DNA of 64,000 nt from Jeotgalicoccus marinus DSM 19772 (GCF_000425825.1 NZ_KE384460.1:86779-150778); one strand, 5' to 3'; shown: positions 19,433 to 29,619, counted from the stretch's first letter. The notes: a model not told the origin generated them from the sequence alone. Program-made: numbers and translations.

Positions 19433-20395
19433 ATGATTAAATTTACAATTCGACGCTTAATTATTTCATTACCGCAAATAATATTATTAAGTATTTTGGT
19501 TTTCTTCTTAGGATCATTAATGCCGGGGGATGCATTGAGTGGCCTAATTGATCCAACGGTACCAATTGAACAAATTGAAAGACTTCGTGAACAGATGGGA
19601 TTAAATAATCCATGGTACATCCAATATAGAGATTGGGTTTTAGCAATGTTACAGGGGGACTTCGGGCAATCATTCTTTAAACAACAGCCTGTTCTAGATG
19701 TTATTGGAGATAGAATGATGAATACTATATGGCTCGGACTTTTTTCTTCAGTGCTAATTTACTTGATTGGTATTCCACTTGGTCTAGTGTCTGGTCGTTG
19801 GAATGACTCATTACTAGACAGTGCGATTACAGGCTATACTTACTTAGGTTTTGCGACACCGACATTTATTTTCGGTTTAGTGATGCTACTTGTATTTGGC
19901 TATACACTTGGTTGGTTCCCAACAGGTGGATCGGTTGGAGTGGGTGTCACACCAGGTACTTTAGAATATGTAATAAGTAAATTCCAACACCTAGTACTAC
20001 CGAGTTTCTCAATTGCTTTAATCGGTTTAGTCGGAACGGTTCAGTACCTAAGGAGTGGAATTATTGAAACGAAGCAAAAAGACTTCGTAACACTTGCACG
20101 TGCTAAAGGTGTTTCCGAAGGTAAAGTATATACGAAACATATCTTTAGAAACTCTATCTTACCAATTGCAGCATTTTTTGGGTACGAAATTACTTCACTA
20201 TTAGGTGGATCATTATTCATTGAGACCATCTATGGTTATCCAGGTATGGGACGTCTATTCCTAGAGTCAATTTCAATCCGTGACTTCTCAGTCGCGAACG
20301 TCTTGATTTTAGTTTTTGGTATGCTATCCATTCTCGGTGCATTACTGTCAGATATTATCTTGAGTATCGTGGATCCACGTATCCGTATTAAGTAA
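19433..20395 (+). CDS. oppB: Oligopeptide ABC transporter permease OppB
   Basis: This is a 320-residue permease with six predicted membrane helices. The N-terminus MIKFTIRRLIISLPQIILLSILVF is typical of OppB/DppB. The periplasmic-facing loop has the LREQMGLNNPWYIQYRDW pattern, and the EAA loop reads RAKGVSEGKVYTKHIFRNSILP. It follows oppF by eight bases and pairs with oppC to form the channel. Confidence 0.92.
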   Translation: MIKFTIRRLIISLPQIILLSILVFFLGSLMPGDALSGLIDPTVPIEQIERLREQMGLNNPWYIQYRDWVLAMLQGDFGQSFFKQQPVLDVIGDRMMNTIWLGLFSSVLIYLIGIPLGLVSGRWNDSLLDSAITGYTYLGFATPTFIFGLVMLLVFGYTLGWFPTGGSVGVGVTPGTLEYVISKFQHLVLPSFSIALIGLVGTVQYLRSGIIETKQKDFVTLARAKGVSEGKVYTKHIFRNSILPIAAFFGYEITSLLGGSLFIETIYGYPGMGRLFLESISIRDFSVANVLILVFGMLSILGALLSDIILSIVDPRIRIK

Positions 20396-20407
20396 GGAGG
20401 GGTGTAA

Positions 20408-21496
20408 ATGTCGAATAATAATAAAGAAAATAAAAATTTAAAAGATGATTCAAAAGCATATGAATTTGATGAAGATATGGATAATAAAGACCACACCCCG
20501 ACCAAAGCGCGGGACGGCTTTGATTTTGATGATAATCAACATACTAGTGAATCCAGAGAGCTTGATATGAGCGTCAAAGCTGATCTCCCACACGGCGTTA
20601 TGGGTCACGGTGCATCAGATATGAAGAATCTACCGAAGAGTAAACCCGGTTGGAGAATTCTATTTGAAGAGGTCATCTCCGACAAATTAGCGTTATTCTC
20701 ACTGATTATACTTGTGATAATTACATCATATGTTTTTGGTTTAACAATGTTCTTGAACCATTCAGAAATTGTAAAAGTTGACCTATTTGCAATCAATCAG
20801 CCACCTAACGACACGTTCAGACTAGGTACAGATTATGGTGGTCGTGATATTTTTGGTCAATTGATTATTGGTACTAGAAACTCACTTGCAATTGGGGCTT
20901 TAGTTACTATCTTGAGTGTTGGCTTCGGTATTGTCTACGGCGTTGTATCAGGATATTTTGGTGGCCATATCGATAACGCAATGATGCGTGTTGTTGACTT
21001 CTTTATGGTATTACCATTCCTTATGATCATCGTTGTTTTCGTTACAATCGTGCCATCATATGATATTTGGACATTCTCACTCATTATGGCAGCGTTCCTA
21101 TGGACTGGTACTGCTAGACTGATTCGTTCTGTTGCAATGCAAGAAAGAGAATTGGACTATGTAAATGCATCGAGAACATTAGGAAGTTCACATATTAAGA
21201 TCATCTTTAAACAGGTGATGCCGAACTTAGTAGGTCTTATCATTGTTAACGGCACATTATCTCTTGCAGCAAATATCGGAATCGAGTCAGGCTTATCATT
21301 CATTGGCTTCGGTTTCCCTGAAACGACACCATCATTAGGTACTTTAATGGCTTATGCCATTCAAACACAAACTTTACAGAACAGATGGTGGATTTGGGCA
21401 CCTGCAGCAATATTAATCTTAGTATTAATGTTGTGTGTAAGAAACATTGGTGAAGCACTTAGACGTGCAGGAGATGCCAGACAGCGTAATGCATAA
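20408..21496 (+). CDS. oppC: Oligopeptide ABC transporter permease OppC with long acidic N-terminus
   Basis: This is the second permease subunit, 362 residues. Residues 1-95 are hydrophilic, rich in Asp, Glu, Asn and Lys, and contain no membrane segment. Usual OppC proteins have about 30-40 residues here. Six membrane helices follow (the first near 97-117), with the family sequence GTDYGGRDIFGQLIIGTRNSL and the EAA loop ASRTLGSSHIKIIFKQVMPN. AAGGAGG precedes the ATG. The extension may bind a partner or is a low-complexity addition. It is the last gene before the separately promoted oppA. Confidence 0.9.
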   Translation: MSNNNKENKNLKDDSKAYEFDEDMDNKDHTPTKARDGFDFDDNQHTSESRELDMSVKADLPHGVMGHGASDMKNLPKSKPGWRILFEEVISDKLALFSLIILVIITSYVFGLTMFLNHSEIVKVDLFAINQPPNDTFRLGTDYGGRDIFGQLIIGTRNSLAIGALVTILSVGFGIVYGVVSGYFGGHIDNAMMRVVDFFMVLPFLMIIVVFVTIVPSYDIWTFSLIMAAFLWTGTARLIRSVAMQERELDYVNASRTLGSSHIKIIFKQVMPNLVGLIIVNGTLSLAANIGIESGLSFIGFGFPETTPSLGTLMAYAIQTQTLQNRWWIWAPAAILILVLMLCVRNIGEALRRAGDARQRNA

Positions 21497-21515
21497 AAAT
21501 TTATAAAAATAACAC

Positions 21516-21530
21516 AATTTTCTAAAAATT
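21516..21530 (+). promoter_or_regulatory. CodY box upstream of oppA
   Basis: AATTTTCTAAAAATT matches AATTTTCWGAAAATT at 14 of 15 positions and lies just upstream of a likely oppA promoter. Confidence 0.78.
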
Positions 21531-21533
21531 TCA

Positions 21534-21561
21534 TTGTAAGTATGAGTAATTATGCTAATAT
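21534..21561 (+). promoter_or_regulatory. Internal promoter for oppA
   Basis: TTGTAA (21534-21539) and TAATAT (21556-21561) are 16 bases apart. The 169-base gap between oppC and oppA, the promoter and the CodY box suggest extra, separately controlled transcription of the binding protein. Confidence 0.55.
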
Positions 21562-21665
21562 GAATATTAAGAAAATTACAAAGGCTTTACATTTACTTCG
21601 ATACATAAGTTCAGGGTCTGAGCTTTGTATATATATCAACAGAATCAAACAAAGGAGGAAGAACA

Positions 21666-23495
21666 ATGACTAAAATTTCTTGGTCAAGGCTTTTATTCCT
21701 CATGATGTTAGCGTTAGTATTAGCGCTTGCAGCATGTGGAGGCGGTTCATCTGAAGAAGAAACTGCTGACGAAGAGTCAGGAGACGATGCATCTTCTGAA
21801 GGTGAAACAGCTGAAGGGGGAGGCGAAATCTACAACTATGAAGATTTCCCTAAAACCGTATCTAATACAGGAGAACCATCAGGTGAAGGTACTTTAAATG
21901 TTGCATTAGCTTCAGATACACCTTTTGAAGGAACCTTAAACTTTAACTTCTATAATGGAAATCCAGATTTTGAAATGATTTCATTATTTGATGAACCATT
22001 ACTTACAATGGACGCAGATTTCCAATATACAAATGATGGTGCAATGCAATATGAAGTGAATGAAGATGACAATACAGTTACTTTTACTTTAAACGATGGT
22101 GTAAAATGGCATGATGGGGAACCTGTAACAATTCAGGATTATGTTTCCTCATATGAAGTAATTGGACACCCAGATTACGATGGTGTTCGTGGATCTACTG
22201 ATGGATTCACATTAATTGAAGGTTTTGATGAGTATAAAGCTGGTGAGGCAGATGAAATTTCTGGTATTGAAATTGTTGACGAACAAACTGCGGTATTCAC
22301 ATATAAAGAACTCGCTCCATCACTAACTGCTGGTGGTTTCTGGGCATATGCTTTTCCTACACATCACTATGAAGGTGTTGAAGTAGCAGAGATGCCGGAA
22401 GCTCCACAAACTCGTGAGAACCCAATCGGTATTGGACCATATAAAGTGGATTCAATCGTATCTGGTGAATCAATCTCAATGTCTAAATTTGAAGATTACT
22501 GGCGAGGTGAGCCAGGACTTGAAGCAGTTAATGCTCGTGTAGTAGCGACATCTTCTGTTGCCAGCGCTATGGAATCTGGAGAAATTGATTATGCTATTAA
22601 TTTCCCGACTGACCAATACCCAGATGTTGCAGAAATGGAAGGGGTAGAATGGTTATCAAATGTTGAGGGATCATACACTTACATCGGATTCAAACTTGGT
22701 TCTTGGAATGCTGATGAAGGTAAAGTAGACTACAAGCCAGAGGAAATGAAGATGGGTGACGTAGAATTACGTCGTGCTATGTGGCACGCTATTGATAATG
22801 ACACAGTTGGAGAACGTTTCTACAACGGCTTACGTTGGAAAGCATCATCTCTAATTACTCCATATCACGCTAACTGGCATGAAGAAATCGAAGTACCTAG
22901 TTATGATCCAGAAGAAGCGAACCGCATCTTGGATGAAGCAGGTTACGAAGATACAGACGGTGACGGTTTACGTGAAGATCCAGACGGTGAGCCATTAGAA
23001 ATCAAATTTGCCTCTATGTCTGGTGGAGACATCGCTGAACCATTAGCAAACTACTACATCCAATCTTGGAGAGAAGTTGGCTTAAACGTTGTCTTAACAA
23101 ATGGTCGTCTAATCGAGTTTAACTCATTCTACGACATGGTTGAAAACGATGACCCAGAAATTGATATCTACCAAGGTGCTTGGGGTGTAGGTTCTGACGT
23201 CGATCCATCAGGTTTATATGGACCAACTGCTCCATTTAACTACACTAGATATGAATCTGAAGAATCAACTGCTTTATTAGAACAAGGTAACTCAGAAGAA
23301 GCACTTGATACTGAGCGTAGAAAAGAAATTTACAATGAATGGGCTGAGTTAATGGCTCAAGATATTCCTGTAATTCCAACGCTTTACCGTGCGTTTGTTG
23401 TACCTGTAAACGAAAGAGTAATCAATTACTCTGAAGATTACGAGTACAATGAGGACCTACTTTGGTACCGTGTTGGTGTTGAAGAAACTGAATAA
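21666..23495 (+). CDS. oppA: Oligopeptide-binding lipoprotein OppA
   Basis: This is a 609-residue extracytoplasmic solute-binding protein of the SBP_bac_5 family. A lipoprotein signal ends in LALAAC with the lipidated cysteine C24, followed by a Gly/Ser/Glu linker (25-55). The fold is recognised by DNTVTFTLNDGVKWHDGEP, NPIGIGPYKVDS and a C-terminal ERRKEIYNEWAELMAQDIPVIP stretch. It captures peptides for OppBCDF. An AAAGGAGG site precedes the ATG. A strong terminator follows, so this closes the operon. Confidence 0.94.
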   Translation: MTKISWSRLLFLMMLALVLALAACGGGSSEEETADEESGDDASSEGETAEGGGEIYNYEDFPKTVSNTGEPSGEGTLNVALASDTPFEGTLNFNFYNGNPDFEMISLFDEPLLTMDADFQYTNDGAMQYEVNEDDNTVTFTLNDGVKWHDGEPVTIQDYVSSYEVIGHPDYDGVRGSTDGFTLIEGFDEYKAGEADEISGIEIVDEQTAVFTYKELAPSLTAGGFWAYAFPTHHYEGVEVAEMPEAPQTRENPIGIGPYKVDSIVSGESISMSKFEDYWRGEPGLEAVNARVVATSSVASAMESGEIDYAINFPTDQYPDVAEMEGVEWLSNVEGSYTYIGFKLGSWNADEGKVDYKPEEMKMGDVELRRAMWHAIDNDTVGERFYNGLRWKASSLITPYHANWHEEIEVPSYDPEEANRILDEAGYEDTDGDGLREDPDGEPLEIKFASMSGGDIAEPLANYYIQSWREVGLNVVLTNGRLIEFNSFYDMVENDDPEIDIYQGAWGVGSDVDPSGLYGPTAPFNYTRYESEESTALLEQGNSEEALDTERRKEIYNEWAELMAQDIPVIPTLYRAFVVPVNERVINYSEDYEYNEDLLWYRVGVEETE

Positions 23496-23506
23496 GGCTT
23501 ATCGTG

Positions 23507-23540
23507 CACTCACACATCATTTGATGTGTGAGTGTTTTTT
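23507..23540 (+). terminator. Terminator after oppA
   Basis: A 13-pair stem CACTCACACATCA/TGATGTGTGAGTG with a two-base loop is followed by six T. Confidence 0.93.
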
Positions 23541-23553
23541 ACGTATAAATAAA

Positions 23554-23582
23554 TTGAATCACTTGTCAAAATATGATAAATT
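23554..23582 (+). promoter_or_regulatory. Likely fabHF promoter
   Basis: TTGAAT (23554-23559) and TAAATT (23577-23582) are 17 bases apart. The -10 runs into the FapR operator. The alternative -10 TATGAT at 23572 lacks a good -35. Confidence 0.45.
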
Positions 23583-23597
23583 AGTACCTAGTAATAT
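23581..23597 (+). promoter_or_regulatory. FapR operator of fabHF
   Basis: TTAGTACCTAGTAATAT matches the 17-base FapR inverted repeat TTAGTACCTAGTACTAA at 15 positions and overlaps the promoter. FapR is released by malonyl-CoA. Confidence 0.82.
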
Positions 23598-23622
23598 AAT
23601 GAGATTATAAGGTGTGAATATA

Positions 23623-24579
23623 ATGACAAATGTAGGCATTCTCGGCATTGGTTCATATGCACCAGAAAAGGTTTTTACGAACTTTGATTTCGAAAAAATT
23701 CTTGATACTTCTGATGAATGGATTAGAGAAATGACAGGTATTGAAGAAAGACGTTTCGCTGAAGACATGGAAACGAGTGAAATGGCTTTTTATGCTGCGA
23801 AAAATGCAATTGAGGACTCCGGTGTGGACAAGGACGAAATCGATTTTGTTATCGTTGCGACGTCTACAGGAGAACATAGATTTCCCTCTGTAGCAAATAT
23901 CTTACAAGAAAAATTAGAACTTAAAAACATACCATCAGTCGACCAGCTTGCAGCTTGCTCTGGATTTATTTATGGTCTAGCGACAGCTGAAATGTTCGTT
24001 AAATCAGGAAGATATAAAAAAATCCTTGTTGTAGGTGTTGATAAGCTGACTAAAATCACTGATTTTACAGATCGTTCAACAGCAGTCCTATTCGGTGATG
24101 GTGCTGGTGCTGCAGTTGTGGGTGAAGTAGATGAAGGACTTGGTATTAAATCATTTGAACTAGGTAGTAAAGGTTCTGGTGGGAAATACTTATACGGCGA
24201 CCGAGAGGGTGGCTACATACGAATGAATGGTCGTGAAGTGTTTAAATTCGCGGTACGACAAATGGGTGAGTCGAGTGTGAATGTAACAGAACAGGCTGGT
24301 CTGAATAAGGATGATATTGACATGTTAATCCCTCATCAGGCAAATATTCGCATAATGAATGCCGCTAGAGAACGCATGAACCTTCCTTATGATAAAATGA
24401 GTGTAACTGTAGATAAATACGGAAATACTTCAGCGGCATCCATTCCACTTAGTATCGATTACGAAGTGAAGAGAAATCGTATTAAGCCAGGAGACAATAT
24501 CGTACTTGTTGGCTTTGGCGGTGGATTAACTTGGGGAGCAGTATGTTTAACATGGGGTAAAAAGAAGGAGGACTCTTAA
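23623..24579 (+). CDS. fabH: Beta-ketoacyl-ACP synthase III
   Basis: This 318-residue condensing enzyme starts fatty acid synthesis by joining an acyl-CoA primer to malonyl-ACP. The catalytic triad is C112 (LAACSGF), His in PHQANIRI and Asn in [10 protein letters not shown]. The C-terminus [10 protein letters not shown] is typical. I chose the ATG at 23623 over an in-frame GTG at 23614 because AAGGTG is eight bases upstream. The stop overlaps the fabF ATG by one base, so the pair is translationally coupled. Confidence 0.95.
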   Translation: MTNVGILGIGSYAPEKVFTNFDFEKILDTSDEWIREMTGIEERRFAEDMETSEMAFYAAKNAIEDSGVDKDEIDFVIVATSTGEHRFPSVANILQEKLELKNIPSVDQLAACSGFIYGLATAEMFVKSGRYKKILVVGVDKLTKITDFTDRSTAVLFGDGAGAAVVGEVDEGLGIKSFELGSKGSGGKYLYGDREGGYIRMNGREVFKFAVRQMGESSVNVTEQAGLNKDDIDMLIPHQANIRIMNAARERMNLPYDKMSVTVDKYGNTSAASIPLSIDYEVKRNRIKPGDNIVLVGFGGGLTWGAVCLTWGKKKEDS

Positions 24580-25820
24580 TGAGTAAAAGAAGGGTTGTTA
24601 TCACTGGACTTGGTGCAGTAACACCGATAGGGAATACAGCTAAAGAAACTTGGACTAATGCTTTAGCTGGTAAAAATGGTATAGCAGAAATAACGAATAT
24701 TGATACTGAACAATTCAATGTCAATATTGCTGGTGAAGTAAAGAACCTAAATATAGAAGATTTTATCGATAAAAAAGAAGCACGTCGTATGGATAAGTTT
24801 ACTCAATTTGCAATTATTGCAGCAGATGAAGCTGTGACAGATTCCGGTTTAGTTATCAATGACGACAATAGTGAACGTGTCGGTGTTTGGATTGGTTCAG
24901 GTATTGGGGGGATACAGTCACTTGAAGATGGCTTTATTGCCTTAACAACAAAAGGACCAAGACGCGTAAGCCCGTTCTTCGTACCGATGATGATCCCGGA
25001 TATGGCAAGTGGACAAGTATCAATTCGTCTAGGTGCAAAAGGGCCTAATGGTGCAACTGTTACGGCATGTGCGACAGGTACAAACTCAATCGGCGACGCA
25101 TTTAAGTTTATAGAACGTGGTCAAGCTGATGTGATGATTACAGGTGGTTCCGAAGCGCCTATTACAAATATGGGTGTCGCAGGGTTCCAAGCGAACCGCG
25201 CTTTATCGTCTTCAAATGATCCTAATTACGCGTCACGTCCATTTTCTAAAGATAGAGATGGCTTTGTAATGGCTGAAGGTTCAGGTGTCATTGTGATTGA
25301 AGAATTAGAACATGCAATTGCACGTGGTGCAACAATCTACGCTGAGATTGTTGGTTACGGATCTACAGGAGATGCTCACCATATCACAGCACCAGCACCA
25401 AATGGAGAAGGTGGTGCGAGAGCCATGAAGGAAGCACTTAAAGATGCAGGTATTGAACCAAATGAAGTTCAATACATTAATGCACACGGTACAAGTACAC
25501 CTTATAATGATGAATTTGAAACATTAGCGATCCGTACAGTATTTGAAGAACATGCGGATAATTTACTAATCAGCTCAACTAAGTCAATGACAGGACATAT
25601 GCTTGGTGGTGCAGGTGGCATGGAAGCTATCATTACGGCGATGAGCCTTAAAGAAGGTAAAGTTCACCCGACAATTAATCTAACGAATCCAGCACCTGAA
25701 TGTGACTTAAACTATGTTCCAAACACTGCCGTAGAAGCGGACCTTAAGTACGCAGTGTCAAACAGCCTAGGGTTTGGTGGACACAACGCTTCCTTAGTAT
25801 TCAAAAAGTATGAGGCATAA
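24579..25820 (+). CDS. fabF: Beta-ketoacyl-ACP synthase II
   Basis: This 413-residue elongating condensing enzyme of type II fatty acid synthesis has the Cys-His-His triad: C164 in [11 protein letters not shown], His in [11 protein letters not shown], and His in [11 protein letters not shown]. The C-terminal [14 protein letters not shown] is the family signature. It is cotranscribed with fabH under FapR and is the target class for platensimycin and cerulenin. A strong terminator follows eight bases after the stop. Confidence 0.96.
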   Translation: MSKRRVVITGLGAVTPIGNTAKETWTNALAGKNGIAEITNIDTEQFNVNIAGEVKNLNIEDFIDKKEARRMDKFTQFAIIAADEAVTDSGLVINDDNSERVGVWIGSGIGGIQSLEDGFIALTTKGPRRVSPFFVPMMIPDMASGQVSIRLGAKGPNGATVTACATGTNSIGDAFKFIERGQADVMITGGSEAPITNMGVAGFQANRALSSSNDPNYASRPFSKDRDGFVMAEGSGVIVIEELEHAIARGATIYAEIVGYGSTGDAHHITAPAPNGEGGARAMKEALKDAGIEPNEVQYINAHGTSTPYNDEFETLAIRTVFEEHADNLLISSTKSMTGHMLGGAGGMEAIITAMSLKEGKVHPTINLTNPAPECDLNYVPNTAVEADLKYAVSNSLGFGGHNASLVFKKYEA

Positions 25821-25827
25821 TATTATG

Positions 25828-25862
25828 GACTGAATCCCTTTTAAGGGGTTCAGTCTTTTTTT
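25828..25862 (+). terminator. Terminator after fabF
   Basis: The stem GACTGAATCCC/GGGGTTCAGTC with a short loop is followed by seven T. Confidence 0.9.
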
Positions 25863-25925
25863 GTATCGTAGGTTAATGAGCCCAGCTTCGAACAGAAAAC
25901 GAAGCACACCTTCCATCATCAATCA

Positions 25926-25954
25926 CAAAAAAAGGCTGGATTAAATATCCAGCC
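25926..25954 (-). terminator. Terminator after trpS
   Basis: On the minus strand the eight-pair stem GGCTGGAT/ATCCAGCC is followed by seven T. Confidence 0.88.
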
Positions 25955-25970
25955 CGCTTCATAAATCCTA

Positions 25971-26990
<1,020 letters not shown>

Positions 26991-27001
26991 TTAATAATAT
27001 A

Positions 27002-27030
27002 ATAGTAATACTCTTTTACATCTCTTGCAA
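27002..27030 (-). promoter_or_regulatory. Possible trpS promoter
   Basis: On the minus strand TTGCAA (27030-27025) and TACTAT (27007-27002) are 17 bases apart, 32 bases before the trpS ATG. Confidence 0.4.
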
Positions 27031-27264
27031 TTAGTCCACACGATAAAAGTCAATCAAATTACCTATATACTTTGACCATTATTGATGTTACAATAAGTAA
27101 GTAAGAGGTAAGCTTAATAAATTAATATTGGTAGGGTTTACAAAAATTAATAAATAATTTTTTAGATTATTACAATATTCTCATTTTATTTTAATGTTCG
27201 ACCTCTATACTAAGAATTGTCAACAAGAGACGGCAGTACAAGATACATACTTCACTTCACTTAA
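27031..27264. other. Gene-free stretch between trpS and spx
   Basis: The trpS-spx gap is about 360 bases. Outside the trpS promoter and the sigma-B promoter of spx it is AT-rich with no open frame, hairpin or clear site that I can support. It may hold further spx promoters, since spx is multiply promoted in Bacillus. Confidence 0.5.
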
Positions 27265-27290
27265 GTTTAGTATCGACTGTTTATGGGTAT
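27265..27290 (+). promoter_or_regulatory. Sigma-B promoter of spx
   Basis: GTTTAG (27265-27270) and a perfect GGGTAT (27285-27290) are 14 bases apart, against the sigma-B form GTTTAA-N12/15-GGGTAT. The start would be near 27298, 31 bases before the spx ATG. Confidence 0.8.
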
Positions 27291-27328
27291 AGACTCTTGT
27301 TAAAATATAAAATTGGAGTGTGAGTTAC

Positions 27329-27727
27329 ATGGTAGTATTATTTACTTCTCCAAGTTGTACGTCATGTCGTAAGGCAAAAGCATGGCTCCAGGAAAATGAT
27401 ATTCCTTATACTGAGCGCAATGTATTTTCTGAGCCTTTAACTTTAGACGAAGTTAAATCTATTTTAAGAATGACTGAGTATGGGACTGAAGAAATTATCT
27501 CAACTCGCTCTAAAACTTTCCAAAAATTGAATGTAGATATCGATAGCCTCCCAATGAAAGAACTCTATACTTTGATTATGGAAAACCCTGGATTGCTTAG
27601 ACGTCCAATTATTATGGATGAGAAACGTCTGCAAGTAGGCTACAATGAAGATGAAATTAGAAGATTTTTACCAAGAAGCATTAGAACGCTTCACTTAATT
27701 GAAGCGAAACGCTTAGCAGAACTTTAA
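27329..27727 (+). CDS. spx: Spx global redox regulator
   Basis: This is a 132-residue ArsC-like regulator that binds the RNA polymerase alpha C-terminal domain and redirects transcription during disulfide stress. The redox switch C10-x-x-C13 ([14 protein letters not shown]) is intact, as are [22 protein letters not shown] and [14 protein letters not shown]. The ATG at 27329 gives the normal N-terminus; an in-frame GTG nine bases upstream is less likely. Spx is degraded by ClpXP with the adaptor SpxH, encoded about 4 kb downstream on the other strand. Sigma-B control is suggested by the promoter upstream. Confidence 0.97.
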   Translation: MVVLFTSPSCTSCRKAKAWLQENDIPYTERNVFSEPLTLDEVKSILRMTEYGTEEIISTRSKTFQKLNVDIDSLPMKELYTLIMENPGLLRRPIIMDEKRLQVGYNEDEIRRFLPRSIRTLHLIEAKRLAEL

Positions 27728-27779
27728 GAATAATAGATAAGTAATACAATAATTTGATATATGTACAAAGTCCGATTGA

Positions 27780-27812
27780 CCTGTAGATGATTTGCCATCT
27801 ACAGGTTTTTTC
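27780..27812 (+). terminator. Terminator after spx
   Basis: The stem CCTGTAGAT/ATCTACAGG with an eight-base loop is followed by six T. Confidence 0.9.
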
Positions 27813-27840
27813 ACTTATAATAGAAAGACAAATCTAAAGT

Positions 27841-27870
27841 TTGGTAATATGAATGGAACCCTAGTATAAT
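27841..27870 (+). promoter_or_regulatory. Sigma-A promoter of mecA
   Basis: TTGGTA (27841-27846) and a perfect TATAAT (27865-27870) are 18 bases apart, 32 bases before the mecA ATG. Confidence 0.65.
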
Positions 27871-27901
27871 AAGCAGAAATGATGGTAAGGGAGTGAGCAA
27901 A

Positions 27902-28579
27902 ATGAGGATTGAAAGAGTGAACGACTCGACCATTAAGTTCTTTCTAACGTATACAGACATTGAGAGTCGAGGTTTTAACAAGGAAGATCTTTGGATGAAC
28001 CGCCAACGTGGAGAGGAATTCTTTTGGACAATTATGGACGAAGTAAACAGTGAACAGACTGAAGATTTTTCCATGGATGGACCATTATGGATTCAAGTAC
28101 ATGCTTTTGACAAAGGAATAGAAGTCGTTGTATCTAAATCTCAACAAGAGCAAGATTCATACGGTATGGAGTCTTATTCAATGAATTTTGAAAATCGTGA
28201 TCTCGAATCTTATATTGACAAATCCACCCAGGATAGACCGCCTCAAGTACAACCAAATAGAGAATTAGATGTACCAGTCATTTCAGAGCCATTAACTGTA
28301 CGTTTTAGAGACTTTGAAGACTTGATTAAATACACGCATGAAACTGAACATGATGAAACAACATATGAAGATCTACTCTATGTGTTGGACGGTAGATATT
28401 ATTACCAAATGTACTTCGACTACAGAACGCATTTTGATCACATGGAAGGTATTGAGACAAAGCTGCTAGAATATAGCGAGCCTACACAAATTGCAAGTGC
28501 ATATCTGGAAGAATACGGTAAAATTATAATGAGTAATAATGTTAGAGCTCAAGTTAGACGTTATTTTCAAGAAAAATAA
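27902..28579 (+). CDS. mecA: MecA adaptor protein of ClpC
   Basis: This is a 225-residue adaptor that brings substrates such as ComK to ClpCP and helps ClpC assemble. The N-terminal substrate-binding domain (MRIERVNDSTIKFFLTYTDI, NRQRGEEFFWTIMDEVN, GPLWIQVHAF) is followed by an acidic linker and the C-terminal ClpC-binding domain (FRDFEDLI, YEDLLYVLDGRYYYQMYF, EYGKIIMSNNVRAQVRRYF). The ATG at 27902 has AAGGGAG eight bases upstream; the GTG at 27893 overlaps that site. A comK homologue is encoded at 55534 in this same window, so the MecA target is present. Confidence 0.95.
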   Translation: MRIERVNDSTIKFFLTYTDIESRGFNKEDLWMNRQRGEEFFWTIMDEVNSEQTEDFSMDGPLWIQVHAFDKGIEVVVSKSQQEQDSYGMESYSMNFENRDLESYIDKSTQDRPPQVQPNRELDVPVISEPLTVRFRDFEDLIKYTHETEHDETTYEDLLYVLDGRYYYQMYFDYRTHFDHMEGIETKLLEYSEPTQIASAYLEEYGKIIMSNNVRAQVRRYFQEK

Positions 28580-28605
28580 TTAACTTGTCTGAAAAAAAGA
28601 TTTCC

Positions 28606-28644
28606 CCTCCTTATTTCCTATATATAGGATAAGGAGGTTTTTTT
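28606..28644 (+). terminator. Terminator hairpin that contains the coiA ribosome site
   Basis: CCTCCTTAT (28606-28614) pairs with ATAAGGAGG (28629-28637), and inside it CCTATA/TATAGG pairs again. Seven T follow and the coiA ATG is next at 28645. The AAGGAGG ribosome site is thus the 3' arm of the mecA terminator. Confidence 0.85.
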
Positions 28645-29619
28645 ATGTTTTTAGCTCAAGATGAATATGGTAGTCAAGTGTTTGCCCACCAAGCTGTTAA
28701 AAATGAATCTTATTTTTGTCCTGTCTGTGAAGCACCGGTAAGGCTGAAGGCGGGTAAAGTCAAAGTTGCACATTTTTCTCACCAACATATTTTACAATGT
28801 ACACGGTATCTCTATAAAAAAGAATCATTAATGCATTTGAAATTAAAACATGATATTTATACTGAATTAAACAAAATATATGCGACTGCAATGGAATATT
28901 ACCTAAAAGAAATTGAACAGATTCCAGATGTCCTTGTCAATTATCAACTCGCCATTGAAATACAGTTATCTCGAATTAGTGCGGATTTGGTTACTATAAG
29001 GACAAAGGGTTATAACAAATTAGGTATGAAGGTCATCTGGCTGATCAACGACGCTGAAGTGAAGAAAGACGAGTGTTTATTAAGTCTTAATCACTTTCAA
29101 TATGCGACGACAACTGACCATAAGTTGTTTACGATTAATACTGAGTCTTTATCAGTCAATATATATCACATAGGACATCATGTTGGTAATAACCGGTTCA
29201 TTTATAGAAGCGAAAAAATACAGGTTAAAGACCTTTATGGATATAGTCAAAGAGTAGACTGGCCGAATGACTATAAGCTAAGTCAAAGCATGGTAAAAAA
29301 AATCCTATACCATGAAAAGTCAGCTAAATCTGTGTTAAATCCAACTCTGACTTATCTATATCAATTGGATATCCATCATCAACACATTCCAAAACGGTTT
29401 ATTATGACGTGTCTGGATGAGCGAGATATCTTGAATTCACCGCTTGAATGGAAGCTATATATTCACTACCACTTAAATAGGGGAACTTTTAATCTTCAAA
29501 TCTTTATGGATTTTATTAGGTTGAGAACCAATGGGAATATTCTCGAAAAGCATATAATCGTTAAAAATCTAGTTCGATACTACTTAAAAGTTTTTCGGGA
29601 TTCGGAAGATATTGCTTGA
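28645..29619 (+). CDS. coiA: CoiA-like competence protein
   Basis: This 324-residue protein matches CoiA, a competence-induced factor needed for recombination of incoming DNA in streptococci. The N-terminus has a zinc-finger-like YFCPVCEAPVRLKAGKVKVAHFSH element (residues 27-50). A PD-(D/E)xK-type nuclease-like region follows: IPDVLVNYQLAIEIQLS, with Asp, Glu and Gln in the expected places, near residues 92-108. The C-terminal half is poorly conserved. It directly follows mecA, as in Bacillus and Staphylococcus. Its ribosome site lies inside the preceding terminator stem. Confidence 0.85.
   Translation: MFLAQDEYGSQVFAHQAVKNESYFCPVCEAPVRLKAGKVKVAHFSHQHILQCTRYLYKKESLMHLKLKHDIYTELNKIYATAMEYYLKEIEQIPDVLVNYQLAIEIQLSRISADLVTIRTKGYNKLGMKVIWLINDAEVKKDECLLSLNHFQYATTTDHKLFTINTESLSVNIYHIGHHVGNNRFIYRSEKIQVKDLYGYSQRVDWPNDYKLSQSMVKKILYHEKSAKSVLNPTLTYLYQLDIHHQHIPKRFIMTCLDERDILNSPLEWKLYIHYHLNRGTFNLQIFMDFIRLRTNGNILEKHIIVKNLVRYYLKVFRDSEDIA

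Noticed and set aside
25871-25925. Small GCTTCG/CGAAGC hairpin between fabF and trpS
   Set aside because: Short stem without T run; strong terminators for both genes are already present on either side.
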